Positions 10,913 through 21,663 of a stretch of DNA of 64,000 bases are shown here, piece after piece. A program made the position numbers and the translations under genes. The notes under the pieces are model-generated. The model was not told the DNA's origin. It ran no database searches and saw only the letters and a list, made by a program, of their open reading frames with translations. Numbering within the stretch: position 1 is the stretch's first letter; every line of letters starts with the position of its first letter. Location: the NCBI GenBank assembly GCA_009809945.1, contig WTPW01000635.1, positions 235,070-299,069 on the forward strand, read 5' to 3'. This DNA is from Gigaspora margarita (taxonomy: Eukaryota > Glomeromycota > Glomeromycetes > Diversisporales > Gigasporaceae).

Positions 10913-12042
10913 ATGAGTAATCAACTAAAAAAAAAATTTACATACATGAAAACCGATTAAATTGGCATGGTAGCATATTAGAATTAGTTTTAGAAGGGCG
11001 CAATACATAAGGAGTAAGGAACATATTAGATTAGTTATTCCAATCTGATTTCTGATTTTTCAAAGTTAGAATCAGAGTAAGAATCGGCAGTTAAAATATA
11101 GGACAATATGAAGAGAATGCTAATAGTCTTACCTAAAAACCTTAATTTAGTCTTATTAAAATCTGCGATCTTTTATATTGAACGAAAGTTGTTAATTTTT
11201 GTACGAGTAATAACATGGTATGGTACAATTGAGAAGGAATTGTAATTAGTCTTACCTGGAAAACCACCATTCGGTCATAGTAAATCTACGATCCGTCTAT
11301 ATTGAACATGTTCAATAACAAAATAAATTTAACTTTTTTTTTATATAATGTTAAATGGCAAGTTTTATTCTATGACTTCATACTATTAAAATGCGAATAT
11401 CGTTTAATTTTTTGTGTATATTCCTTTTTAGATTTTGTAGTATTTTTGTAATTCTTAAGGGATCTTCTCCCAATTTTCTATATCAAATTGGTGCCGATCT
11501 TAGCTGGATTGGCAATTAAAGGTATTAGCTTGAATTTTGAGTTATACTGTCGATTGAAATTTTTTAGTATATTTAGACATTCATTATAATGAATTTCAAA
11601 GCCATACCATTGCAATCAATAAAGTGTTGAAGAAGAAAATGCGATAAAGATCAATTTGAATATAATTAAAAAAATATATAGAGCATAAATAATAAAGAAT
11701 TATCTTTATAAATATCAATAAAAAAGATATGTGATTATTAATAATTATTATTATCGTTATTGATAAAATTCGCAATTTAAATTGTTGTTACATATTAATA
11801 AATTATATAATATATTGTAAATTTAGAAATTTTATAGAATATTCTCATCTGATTCATTTAATCATATGATATTATGGCTATCTCAAAGTACACAATATCA
11901 AATTCAGTAGCACATATAAATATACAAATTTGCGCGCATATATGTACATAAGCTATTAGGATTCTTTAAAATCTAGATATAATCCAGATATTATCCAATA
12001 TCTGTTTAAGTATCCAGATCCAAATACTAATCCTATTTATTA
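10913..12042. other. Spacer with a two-unit tandem duplication
   Basis: Two diverged direct copies of about 85-120 bp lie at 11105-11190 and 11226-11310. They share GTCTTACCT, AAACC, TAAAATCT/AAATCTACGATC and TATATTGAAC. On the minus strand each carries an AG/GTAAGAC donor-like site, so they might be duplicated exon-intron edges of a lost gene, but no protein was recognised. The rest is AT-rich with no visible gene. Confidence 0.4.
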
Positions 12043-12571
12043 ACGTATATTTTTAAAAATAAGCTACTCCTGTTTAAATCCAAAAACATAAAAACCTCTT
12101 TCACCCAAAAATAAGCTACCCATGATCGATGATGGTTGCTACATAGTAAAGGCTAAATTTTACTATACAAATCGTTCATAATCGCTTAAGTAAACTTAAT
12201 CAGGAGATCAAAATGCATATTTTCTAAAATTTTTATGCAAATAGGAGAACATTTTTATTATTTGAGTTTTAATTTTTATTTTCGATAGAAAAATTAAAAA
12301 TTTTTTTAAAAATATATACAATGAAAGTAAAAATTAAAACTCAAATAATAAAAAGTTCTCAGATTTACATAAAAATTTCAAAGTATATGCATTTTGATCT
12401 TCTTAATAAGTTTACTTAAGTGATTTTGATCGATTTATATAGTAAAATTTGGACTTTACTATGAAACGACTACTTACGATCACTAAAAACTCTTTCATCT
12501 AAAAATAAGCTATCTTCCATTTTTTTACTTAAAATTGCAAAAAAAGGTAGCCTATTTTTGGTAACCTACAG
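12043..12571. mobile_element. TA-target TIR element, AAATAAGCTACC family, copy 1
   Basis: This decayed element shares the family word AAATAAGCTACC and ends CGTATATT.../...ACCTACAG with the better preserved copy at 16937-18111. TA lies outside both ends. Three direct AAAAATAAGCTA words occur near the left end and one near the right, with a GGTAGCCTATTTTTGG inverse at the right tip. Its interior is almost wholly occupied by a nested foldback at 12124-12481. Confidence 0.55.
12124..12481. mobile_element. Nested foldback element, 358 bp
   Basis: The arms (12124-12290 and about 12310-12481) are inverted complements with modest divergence. The left arm includes CATAGTAAAGGCTAAATTTT and CTTAAGTAAACTTAAT; the right arm holds the inverses. 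Outer tips GATCGATGATGG and the inverse CTTACGATC match loosely. It interrupts the TA-target element at 12043-12571. No open frame. Confidence 0.65.
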
Positions 12572-13185
12572 TAGCAGCAATTTTATTTGTGATCAGCCAC
12601 ATTTACTTTCTGGTTAAAACTGAAATGAATTTTGATATTAATAAGAATAGCATGTTATGCTAGCACAGCAATTTGACAAGTGAAATTATAGATTTTTAAT
12701 GTCCAATCAAATGCAAGATTTTGCAAACTGTTATTCTAGATGGCAGGTAACCTTACACTCTATCAATTTGCATGTCTATGTTCCTGGTAAATCCAAAAAA
12801 TTTTTAAACTTAATTGATAATCCACCAGTCATATGAAGAAAATCATATAATACAATGTAACAGAGATCATATATATACAAAGCCCAAATAGAATTTTTGA
12901 GGTTATATGTAAGGTTAATAAATTTAAAATCAATTAAAATAAAAAATAGCACAATCCATAGTGTAACTCAACAAGTTTTCAATATCAAGATCATGAACCA
13001 TAAAAACTTCTTGATAAAAAGTTTATCTTGGACGATCTTGGCATTTACTAAGTAAAATTTTAATATAGTTATTAATATATAGATCTGTTAAGCACCAGAT
13101 CACAGGTTTGCAAGTGAATATAATTATCTAATTATTAAAAATCTGTTGCAATTTTTTTATACACTTTACTTGTTTTAATAACTAT
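12572..13185. other. AT-rich spacer, nothing recognised
   Basis: No gene or clear element. Scattered GATC-containing words (13080-13105) give local symmetry but no bounded structure. Confidence 0.4.
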
Positions 13186-13377
13186 ATATGATCAACTCTT
13201 TTTATACCAAACCCCTCTATAACAAACTCTGAATATATTGAACTAAAAATTTGAATTTTATAATAGTTTGGTATAAAAAAAGTTATGTTTTTCTAAGAAA
13301 AAATAGTAATTTTATATAGTGAACTTTTTTTAAAAACCAGAACTTCCAGCAGTTCATTATAGAAAGAGTTGACTATA
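13186..13377. mobile_element. Small pogo-like MITE
   Basis: Inverted ends carry GATCAACTCTTTTTATACCA on the left and, inverted from the right, AGTCAACTCTTTCTATAATG. They are bordered by TATA on both sides, consistent with TA target duplication. The motif (T)AGTCAACTCTTT...TATAA resembles pogo/Tigger-type ends. The interior of about 130 bp has no gene. The exact outer base is uncertain. Confidence 0.5.
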
Positions 13378-13833
13378 GATCATATTACAGCACAGTAAGT
13401 ATAAAGATCATTTTTAATTTAATCCAGTAATTTATTTTTAATTTTTTTTTTTTTATTATATAATTTCTTTTTATTAACTTTTTTTATTTTTGGTTACTTA
13501 GCAAAAAGGTTTGGCTTGAACACTATAATAACTTTTTTTAAATATTAGTAATAACTGTGGATTAAAAGAAGAAAAAGCATTAGCAACTATCAGTTTGTAA
13601 TTTTTCTTGTTTTTTTTTTCAATTTATAATTGATTTTTTTTTTGTTTTTTTGTATTTTTTCTGACTTATGTTCATGTAAGTTCAAGCCCATGCTTATAGT
13701 ACAGCATTGTCAGCATGGACTTATATAGTACCTCATGAGAGTTCATTTATGTATACCAGGCACTTGCTTGATTATTATATTAATTGTAAATAATTATAAA
13801 TTGATGAACCTTTGTTCCAAACTAGTAAAGTAG
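13378..13833. other. T-rich spacer
   Basis: Long T runs at 13440-13500 and 13600-13660. A short palindromic stretch around 13685-13735 (GCCCATGC, GCATGGACTT, AAGTTCA). No gene. Confidence 0.4.
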
Positions 13834-14358
13834 ATAGGGGTATTATGGTAAATTAGTTACTGTAGCGAATTGTGATATCTCATGATCCTGTGATCAGAAT
13901 TGGATGAAATTTATACTATTCGAATCCACTCATCTAGAGGAATTAAATAGTATAAATTTTATTTGATACAGACTGCTAGGCCTTGAGATATCAAAGCTAA
14001 TACATTTTTTTATAATCATTAATATATAATTAGCTTTGTGACTCAGTGGTTCAAATTGAGTAATTTTTATATCAATTGATTCCTCTCAATGAGAGAAATT
14101 GATTGGTATAAGAATTGCCCAATTTGGATCACTGGGGCATGAGATATTTATGATTAACCCATTGCAATGTATAGAATACTATAGTAAAAGAGCATTGTGG
14201 TGAATTGTTGATATCTCATAATCCTATAATCAGAATTCAATATTTTTTTTATATTATTAGATTCCTCTCATCAAAAAGAATTGAGTAGTGTAAAATCATT
14301 GGATTCTGACTATAGAGTTACAAAATATTAATATTTTGCCACAATATCCTCTAATGCA
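13834..14358. mobile_element. TIR element with ATTCGAATC hairpins, relative of 15225-16042
   Basis: The ends TAGGGGTATTATGG and, inverted from the right, TAGAGGATATTGTGG resemble the GGGGGTATTATGGCC ends at 15225-16042. Inside are three hairpins built on one plan: GATATCTCATGATCC, then GTGATCAGAATTGGAT, then a CTC/GAG core, and back. The same hairpin plan is present at 15275-15390 and 26639-26906. No coding sequence. Confidence 0.5.
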
Positions 14359-14869
14359 AAAAACCTATTTATTTTTAACAAAACTTTAAATTCAAATATC
14401 TTTAGATTTAATGACTACAATTGAATGTTTTTTGGTATCAACTGATTTGGCTTAATAAGATGAATCAAATAATACTAAAATTATTCGACTCTAGACAATA
14501 AATTATATGATATGACCAAAATATTATTAACTTCACTATAATAACTCACCTCCATTTTATTCCTGTAATTTTAAATTATATAAGTGCATGAGAATATAAA
14601 CATGAGAGTTCTCTAAAAATTAATAATTAGCAATTTAATTATTTTTAACAATATACAATATGGTATTACTATAATCAATTTAATTTTACTAAAACTATTA
14701 AAAGCATCAATCATTAATTATTTAAGGAAACTTTTATTTTTGTTCTCAAACATACACTTATAGATATATTGATTTTATTATTAAAAATAATATATATATT
14801 TTACAAACATTTTACAATACATTTTTAATACAAATGTATTCTGGCTTAAAAAAATAAAATACACAAAAA
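14359..14869. other. AT-rich spacer before the 99-bp satellite
   Basis: No gene is visible. From about 14750 eroded fragments of the adjoining satellite may be present, but units only become recognisable from 14870. Confidence 0.4.
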
Positions 14870-15224
14870 ATCACTGAGGTGTACAAAGTTTAATTCTGTT
14901 TACTTAAATAAGCATGTTTCAGAAAATATATGTATTATTAACTGTGATATTATCTGTTTATTTTAACAATCATGTTTTAGAAGAATGTATATATTGTTAA
15001 CCATGATCATTTATCATTCAATGAAATCACCAGGGTGAATACAAAGTTTATTTCTTTTCACTTTAACAATTAAATTTTAGTAGAATGTATGTATTATTAA
15101 ACATAATCATTTATCTGTTTAATAAAATTATAAGAGTAAGTACAAAATTTAATTCTGTTCACTTTAACAATGATGTTTTGGGCAAATATATGTTTTATTA
15201 ATAATTGTATTTTATGAGAATATA

Positions 15225-16042
15225 AGGTAAATGGGGGTATTATAGCCAGGTGAGGTATTGTGGCCAGGTGGCATATCTTGTAATCAAGTAATCAGAATTG
15301 GATAAATTTTATACCATTCGATTTGACTTATTGAGATGAATTAAATGGGATAAAATTCATCCAATTCTGACTACTAGATCACAAGATATTATCATTTATG
15401 CAAAATATAAATTTTTGCACATATTTGTATATATTATTAAATCTGCAAATTTTTAGATATAAACCTTTAATGCTTTCAGGATGCCGTGATTGGATTTTGA
15501 CAATTTAGTGCTTGTTAGAATCGTCTCACTGAGATGTTATTTTGGTAGTAAAATCACCCAAAATGGAACAGCAGATTAAAAATTATTTACTGTTAAATAA
15601 TTGGCCACAATACTCCACCTCCTGAAAATCTGGTTTTTATGTTCTTTTTTTGTGTACTAACCATTTTGTCTAAAAATATATATAGTATGAAGATCTTTTT
15701 TACATTATTTATTCTTTATTGGGTATAGTTTAAATTAGTGTATAAAATCTGAAAAAAATTTTTGTGCACAAGTGCATATTGGAAAATTTTTTTGTGCACA
15801 TTTTAACAATTTGTATATAAAATTGTGCACACCCTATATGTTAATTAAAAAAATCTTTGTGCACATGTGCACATCCAATTTAAAAAATTGTGCACACAAA
15901 ATAAGATTGTGCACATGTGCATATTGTGCACATAAATTTTATTCACTGGTTTAAATAATAATTTGTTATAAAAAATTTATATATTTATTAAAAAATTTTA
16001 TTAGTAGAAACTTTAACCTGGCCATAATACCCCCATTTACCT
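15225..16042. mobile_element. TA-target TIR element in satellite, 818 bp
   Basis: The ends AGGTAAATGGGGGTATTATA (left) and the inverse ending CATAATACCCCCATTTACCT (right) match over about 27 bp and are flanked by TA (15223-15224, 16043-16044). Removing the element restores GAATATATGTATTA, exactly the satellite consensus. Inside are a hairpin of the ATTCGA family (about 15275-15390) and a cluster of GTGCAC motifs (15760-15945). TA duplication suggests a Tc1/mariner-superfamily nonautonomous element. The 60-codon frame at 15772-15954 is a by-product of the GTGCAC repeats. Confidence 0.8.
15760..15945. repeat. GTGCAC motif cluster
   Basis: At least eight GTGCAC hexamers, often as GTGCACATGTGCAC or TGTGCACA, lie within under 200 bp of the element at 15225-16042. 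GTGCAC is self-complementary, so each site is symmetric. It may be a transposase subterminal binding array or a separate small insertion. A few related words occur at 19677-19735. Confidence 0.6.
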
Positions 16043-16936
16043 TATGTATTATAAAACATAACAATTTATCTGTTCAATAAAATCACTAGTGTAAGTATGA
16101 AGTTTAATTCTGTTTGCTTAAATGATCGTGTTTTAGAAGAATGTATATATTATTAACTATAATAATTTATTAGTTCAATGTAATTACGTAGTGAGTACAA
16201 AGCTTAATTTTTTATTTGCTTTAATAATTGTATTTTAGTAAAATATATGTATTATTAACTGTAATCATTTATCTATTCAATAAAATTACCAGGATGAGTA
16301 CAAAATTTAAATCTGCATACTTAAATGTCTCAGACAAATGTATGTATTATTAACTGTAATTATTTATTCATTTGATGAAATCACCAGATGAGTACAAAGT
16401 TTAGTTATATGTGCTTTAAGAATCTTGTTTCTAAAGAATGTATATATTATTAACTATAATCATTTATCCATTCAATAAAATTACCAGATTGAATATGAAG
16501 TTTAATTCTATTTGCTTAAATGATCTTGTTTTAGGAGAATATATGCATTATTAACTGTATTAATTTATCCATTCAATAAAATTACTAGGTAAGTACAAAG
16601 TTTAATTCTGTTCATATTAATAATTGTGTTTTAGAAAAATATATGTATTATTAGCTGTAATTATTATTGTTTGATAAAATTACCAGGGTGGTATGAAGTT
16701 TAATTCTGTTCATTTTGATGAATGTGTTTCAAAAGAATATACATATTATTAACTATAATTATTTATCCATTTGATAAAATCACCAGAGTGAGTACAAAGT
16801 TTAATTCTGTATGCTTTAATGATTTTATTTTGGGAGAATATACTATAATCATTTATCTATTCAATAAAATTACCAGGTTGTGTATGAAGCTTAATTCTGT
16901 TCACTTAAATGATTATATTTTAGGAGAATGGATATA

Positions 16937-18111
16937 CTGTATATTCCCAAAAATAAGCTACTCCGAAAATAAGCTTCCCCCTCAGTTTCAAGCAAAAAAC
17001 CTAAAAACCTCTAATACCCGAAAATAAGCTATCTCATGTTTTCAAGCCGAAAACAATAGTAATTTTTTTTATTCCGAAAATAAGCTACCTCTCAAATCCA
17101 TACAATACAATCTTTATTATTTTCCCGGTGGGAAAATAACAAGGAAATGTTTTTTCACTATCACGATATCATGCTATTATTTCCTAACTGAGGATTTACA
17201 TACGTACATGCATATATATTTACTATTGTATATATGCATACATACCAGTATTTTCTTCCCACGCTAACTTGATTCCCTTAGCGAACCATACTAAAATTAA
17301 AAAATTAAATAAATAAATTAATAAAGTAAAATAAAAACGATAGATAAATCAAAAAAATAAATTATTATAAATAAATAAAATAAAAAAATAAACAAAAAAA
17401 AGAATATAAATAAATTGAAAAGAAAAATAAATAAATAAGTTAAAAAAAAATTAAATTATAAAAATATAAAGGAGAAACGTTAAAAAAGAAGAAATTCAAA
17501 AAAAAATAAAAATTAATAAAAAAATAAATAAATAAGAAATCAAAAAAAAGAAAACCGGATTTAAAAAAAAAGTTTAAAAAAAAAAATAAAAAAATAAGAA
17601 AAACGAGAAAAAATTTTAAAAATAAATAAAATAAAAAAAAATATAAATAAATAATACAAAAAAAATAAATAAAATAAAAAAAACGAAAAAAATAAAATGA
17701 AAAAAAAATAAATAAATAATAAAGCGAAAAAAAATAAATAAAATACAAAAAAAAAGAAAAATAAAAAAAAAATTAAAAAAACGTAAATAAAAAAAAAATT
17801 TAAATAAAAACATATATAAAAAAAATAAGTTAATCAAAATAAAAAAAACTATGTGAAAGACAAGTCGGTATGTCATACGTATATACTAGAGCTAAAACAG
17901 ATAGTATTTAAGTACATATGTACGTATATATGCGTACAAAACCCGTTTGCGCATGAGAACCTTTTTTTAAAAATAAATATCTGATAATAAGATACCCCCT
18001 GCGTTAAGTATAAATAGCTTAAAAGCTTCTATATCCTGAAAATAAGCTACCCCCGATTTTTTGAGTTAAAAATCGCCCAAAAAAAGGTTGCTTATTTTCG
18101 GGAATATACGG
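16937..18111. mobile_element. TA-target TIR element, AAATAAGCTACC family, 1,175 bp
   Basis: The ends CTGTATATTCCC (left) and GGGAATATACGG (right) are inverted complements, each bordered by TA within the satellite. Copies of AAAATAAGCTACC lie just inside both ends (four on the left side up to 17095, and near 18035-18055 with its inverse at the right tip). The centre (17285-17870) is an almost pure A/AAAT tract on the plus strand. Long phenylalanine-rich minus-strand frames there are low-complexity artefacts. Tc1/mariner-like by target; no transposase. Confidence 0.75.
17285..17870. repeat. A-rich AAATAAAT low-complexity tract
   Basis: About 585 bases that are mostly A on the plus strand, broken by T and rare single G or C (often AACG or AAGAAA). 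It forms the core of the element at 16937-18111. The strong strand asymmetry sets it apart from the otherwise mixed A/T background. Confidence 0.8.
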
Positions 18112-18365
18112 TATTATTAAATATAATAATTTATCTATTCAATGAAATTACCAGAATGAGTACAAAGTTTAATTCTGTTTTTTTTAATAATCACACTTTA
18201 GAAAATGTATATAATTTTAACTATAATTATTATTATTTGATGAAATTACCAGAGTGATATAAAGTTTAATCCTGTTTGTTTTAATGATCATGTTTTAAAA
18301 GAATATATATATTATTAACAGTAATTATTTATCCATTTAATAAAATTACCAAGGTGAGTAAAAAG

Positions 18366-18775
18366 TAGAGTTCCTTAAATTCAAATCAAATCAAATATTG
18401 GGTCAATTTGAATTTGATCAAATCAAATTGACCCTGATTTGAATTTGATTTGATTCAAATATTTGGATTTGAATTTGATTTTTTAATAGTAATTTTCAAA
18501 TCAAATCAAATAGTTGTCAAATCAAATCAAATTTGGCAAGATTTGAATTTGATCAAATCAAATTGACCCTGATTTGAATTTGATTTGATTCAAATATTTG
18601 GATTTGAATTTGATTTTTTAATAGTAATTTTCAAATCAAATCAAATAGTTGTCAAATCAAATCAAATTTGGCAAGATTTGAATTTGATCAAATCAAATAT
18701 AGTCAAATTTGAATTTGAATTTGATCAAATATTTGATTCAAATATTTGAAGATCAAATCAAATTGTGGAACCCTA
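18366..18775. mobile_element. hAT-type MITE made of AAATCAAATC arrays
   Basis: Exact 8-bp duplications GTAAAAAG at 18358-18365 and 18776-18783 flank ends TAGAGTTCC (left) and GGAACCCTA (right). This gives inverted ends TAGRGTTCC, as expected for hAT. The whole interior consists of AAATCAAATC and its inverse GATTTGAATTTGATTTG, including a ~132-bp block present twice in direct order (about 18412 and 18538). There is no coding capacity. It is inserted in the 99-bp satellite. Confidence 0.8.
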
Positions 18776-18854
18776 GTAAAAAGTTTAATTCTGTTTGCTT
18801 AAATGATTATATTTCAGAAGAATATATGTATTATTATCTGTAACCATTTATTTA

Positions 18855-19752
18855 CTGTATTACAGTGAAATAACAATCATGGGCATTATTTTGAAAATCG
18901 CATCTCCTAAAAATAGCATACTTGGTTTCAAAATAATGCCCATGCGCATCCCGAAATAGTGCAGACTATATATAGAATACTATTTACAGCTAATTTGAAA
19001 ATTAGTGTGACACTTGAAAAATTTTCTTGTTTTTGAAACCTTTCAGTTTCATCTTATGAATCATCTAACTCTTCGGAAACCATGTTACAGTCTTCAGAAC
19101 TTTAGTCTGATAATGGTGATGCGATTTCTGAAGAGTTAAATGATTTATAAAAACAAACTGAAAGGTTTCAAATACGAGAAAATTTTTCAAGTTCCTACTA
19201 ATTTTCAAATCAGCTGTAATCGAATGCATAACAAAGGTGTTCAACGAATGCTTCATATTTATCCTTTTTAGCTTTAATTGTTTCAAGAATAACTATCATT
19301 AAATGTTCAATTAGCGCTACCCTTATTCTAGCAGGATAATAAATTGTTACAGCTATTCTTTTTGATTTAATACTGGAATATAATTTTTGATAATAAACAA
19401 ATGTTTTATGCACATCCTTTTTAAATAAGAACTATAATGGCCTTAGAATGCTGCGTAATGTGCCAAAGAACAAAGAAAATAAGATCATAAATCTACAGTC
19501 GATACTTTATATACTTTATATATGTGCAGATTTTAAAAAATAAATAATTCACTTTTTACTATCGCTATGTAGAAGTTCAACAATAGGTAAATTGCTCCTA
19601 TATATATATATATATATATTAAGGTTTAGATTTTTAGCGCTGGTACAGGATAAAAATTGGGTTACCTCAAAATAGCGCACATGTGCACACTCAAAATAGC
19701 GCACAGGTGATCGAATCACTGCGCAGGTGCGCGTTATTTCGCAGTAATATAG
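18855..19752. mobile_element. TA-target TIR element in satellite, 898 bp
   Basis: The ends CTGTATTACAGTGAAATAAC (left) and the inverse GTTATTTCGCAGTAATATAG (right) are flanked by TA (18853-18854, 19753-19754) and removal restores the satellite. Just inside lie GGCATTATTTTGAAAATC and CAAAATAATGCCCATGCGCA on the left, and CAAAATAGCGCAC words on the right. A related left end occurs at 22182. A foldback is nested at 18986-19217. Short minus-strand frames at 19065-19413 (one reads KDKYEAFVEHLCYAF) are unassigned and possibly relics of captured sequence. Confidence 0.75.
18986..19217. mobile_element. Nested small foldback
   Basis: The left arm begins ACAGCTAATTTGAAAATTAG and the right arm ends CTAATTTTCAAATCAGCTGT. 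Further inverted matches (ACTTGAAAAATTTTCTTG and its inverse, then GAAACCTTTCAGTTT and its inverse) extend each arm to over 75 bp. No gene. Confidence 0.6.
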
Positions 19753-19924
19753 TATTCAATAAAATCACCAGGGTAAGTATAAAGTTTAATTCTGTTTACT
19801 TTGATTGTATTTTAGAATGTGTGTATTATTAACTGTAATTATTTATCTATTCGAATAAATCACTAGGCTAAGCACAAAGTTTATTCTGTTCGCTTTAATG
19901 ATTGTATTTTAGAAAAATGTATAT

Positions 19925-20084
19925 GCTGTACTCCAGTGCCCAATTCAGAATCAGGCTGCCCAAGATAAGAATTTTGTAGCAGAATTAGGACTTTAGGTGA
20001 CTTTAGGATTAGGATTAGGGCTTGTGTTAGAGGCAGGATTAGACCAGATTCCAAATTGGGACAAATTCTAAATCCAGGTACAAC
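19925..20084. mobile_element. Short insertion in satellite
   Basis: About 160 bp of relatively G/C-rich sequence (GCTGTACTCCAGTGCCCAAT ... CCAGGTACAAC) breaks a satellite unit between ATGTATAT and ATATATATT. Imperfect inverted ends (TGTACTCCAG / CTAAATCCAGGTACA) and a possible ATAT duplication suggest a small TIR element. It includes GGATTAGGATTAGGGC, a telomere-like string. Confidence 0.45.
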
Positions 20085-20111
20085 ATATATATTATTAACT
20101 ATAAACATTTA

Positions 20112-20650
20112 ATTTGTAATCAATATACCAAACAGGGCTGCATATATTACCATATATAGTAAAATTGGGAAAAATCAATTATTGTTTATCAAATTTCTGG
20201 AATCTGGTACTATCAGAGCAATAACAAAATTTTTACTAAGCTAACCTTACTTCTCCACTAATTGAAAATTGTAGAGCACATTCTTGTGATTCTAATAGTG
20301 GTAAAATCTTTAAAGTGGACTAGTAGATTACAAGATATCATTAAAAACATTTCGTGACCATATAGAGCTTCTATATAAACAATAATATTGTTTACATAGA
20401 AACTCTATATGGTCACAAAATGTTTTTAAAAATATCTTGTGATCTATTAGTCCAATTTTAATAATTTTACCACCATTAAAATCACAAGAATGTGCTCTAC
20501 AACTTTTAATTAGTGGAAAAGTAAGGTTAGCTTAGTAAAAAAATTTGTTATTGCTCTGACAGTGCCAGATTCCAAAGATTTGATAAACAATAATTGATTT
20601 TCCCTATATATTACTATAGATTTTTACTGTTTGGCATATGGATCACAAAT
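20112..20650. mobile_element. Long foldback element, 539 bp, TA target
   Basis: The two arms (20112-20376 and about 20380-20650) are inverted complements for nearly their full length. Outer tips are ATTTGTAATCAATATACCAA and the inverse TTGGCATATGGATCACAAAT. TA flanks both ends (20110-20111, 20651-20652). The centre has GAGCTTCTATATAAACAATA and its inverse. As a near-complete palindrome it would make a long hairpin RNA if transcribed. No open frame of note. Confidence 0.75.
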
Positions 20651-20705
20651 TAATCATTAATAAATAATTGTATGAGTATAAAGTTTAATTCTGCTCATTT
20701 AAAAG

Positions 20706-21303
20706 TAGAAATTATAATAATTCCAATACTAATTCAGTCTTAACCACTGTATGTACTACATTAGAAAATAAGATTTGAAACAGAATTCTATACAATAAAT
20801 TATGAATAATCTGATACAACCAATTCAACCTTAATCATGTATTGTAACAACTAGAATAGCAAATAAGTTCTATGATAAAATTTTTATTCAAAAATTACAA
20901 TAATTTTGAACTAGCTCTAACTAAAGTATATACTATATCAACAAATAAATTCTGAATAAAGCTAGAAAGAAAATTCTAATACAATGAACTCAACATTAAC
21001 TATATACTGTTGTCACTGAATAGTAAGTTCTATAATAGAATTTTTTTACATTAACTTATAGTAAAAATTATAATAATATACAGTCAGACCTCTCTAAATG
21101 CATAATGTCGGGACTATAGTAAAAATTTTCAAAAACATGCATTTAGAGAGGTTATGCATTTAGGGAGGTAAAAATCTATAAGTATTATATTAAGTTGGGC
21201 TGAAAAAAAGCCATGCATTTAGAGAAATTTTACTTAGATATGCATTTAGGGAGGTTGCATTTAGAGAGGTCTGACTGTAATATCAACTCAACTTTACTAC
21301 TAT
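20706..21303. repeat. Second, decayed tandem repeat (left part)
   Basis: Loose units of about 110 bp recur: AACTCAAC/CCAATTCAACC, TTAACTATATACTG or TTAATCATGTATTG, then AATAGYAAATAAGTTCT, then ATAATAGAATTTTT. The pattern resumes at 24748 after the 3.4-kb element. It also hosts the pogo-like MITE at 21081-21277. Confidence 0.5.
21081..21277. mobile_element. pogo-like MITE, 197 bp
   Basis: The ends CAGTCAGACCTCTCTAAATG (left) and the inverse CATTTAGAGAGGTCTGACTG (right, ATTT form) are flanked by TA (21079-21080, 21278-21279). This is the classic pogo/Tigger branch of Tc1/mariner: CAGT ends, a GACCTCTCTAA core and a TA target. Several internal GCATTTAGAGAGGT/GGGAGGT copies in both orientations make it largely self-complementary. 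Nonautonomous, no frame. Confidence 0.9.
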
Positions 21304-21663
21304 CTAGGGGTTAGTAAAATTATGGGGGCCAACTTATAATAAATATATGCCAATAAAAATGATCTGCATAATCTTGCATAATTCTGTATAATGATCAAGT
21401 AGATTTATAATAAAAAATATTCACACTACTATACCAACGAGCCTTCAACAATATTAACTGATTGCTAATTCGAGACATGTTATTGCTATATTCTATTAAT
21501 ATTATTTGGTAGGTTTATATAGAGATTGTGTGAATTTTCGTATTCACAGAAACTAAATTCTGCCTTCTAAAATAACTGAAATCGTTAAATTCTAATCTTT
21601 ATTACTTAATTCTACATAACATGATAGTAATCAATTTTTATAGTAACAAAAGAAAATCAATTA

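Larger units (their letters stand above)
14870..20705. repeat. ~99-bp satellite array interrupted by insertions
   Basis: The tandem unit reads roughly GTACAAAGTTTAATTCTGTT, then a variable TTAA/TGAT stretch, then TTTTAGAAGAATATATGTAT, TATTAACTGTAATCATTTAT, and TCAATAAAATCACCAG. Consecutive units between 16098 and 16793 start 97-103 bases apart. Divergence among units is considerable. The array is interrupted by at least six elements (15225, 16937, 18366, 18855, about 19925 and 20112), and the consensus unit can be rejoined across each. It is not transcribed as far as can be seen. Confidence 0.85.

Noticed and set aside
15772-15954. Cysteine/histidine-rich 60-codon protein
   Set aside because: The cysteines and histidines come from repeated GTGCACAT DNA words, not from a conserved protein.
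17440-17876. Two phenylalanine-rich minus-strand proteins
   Set aside because: They are translations of an A-rich AAATAAAT tract and have no complexity or motif.
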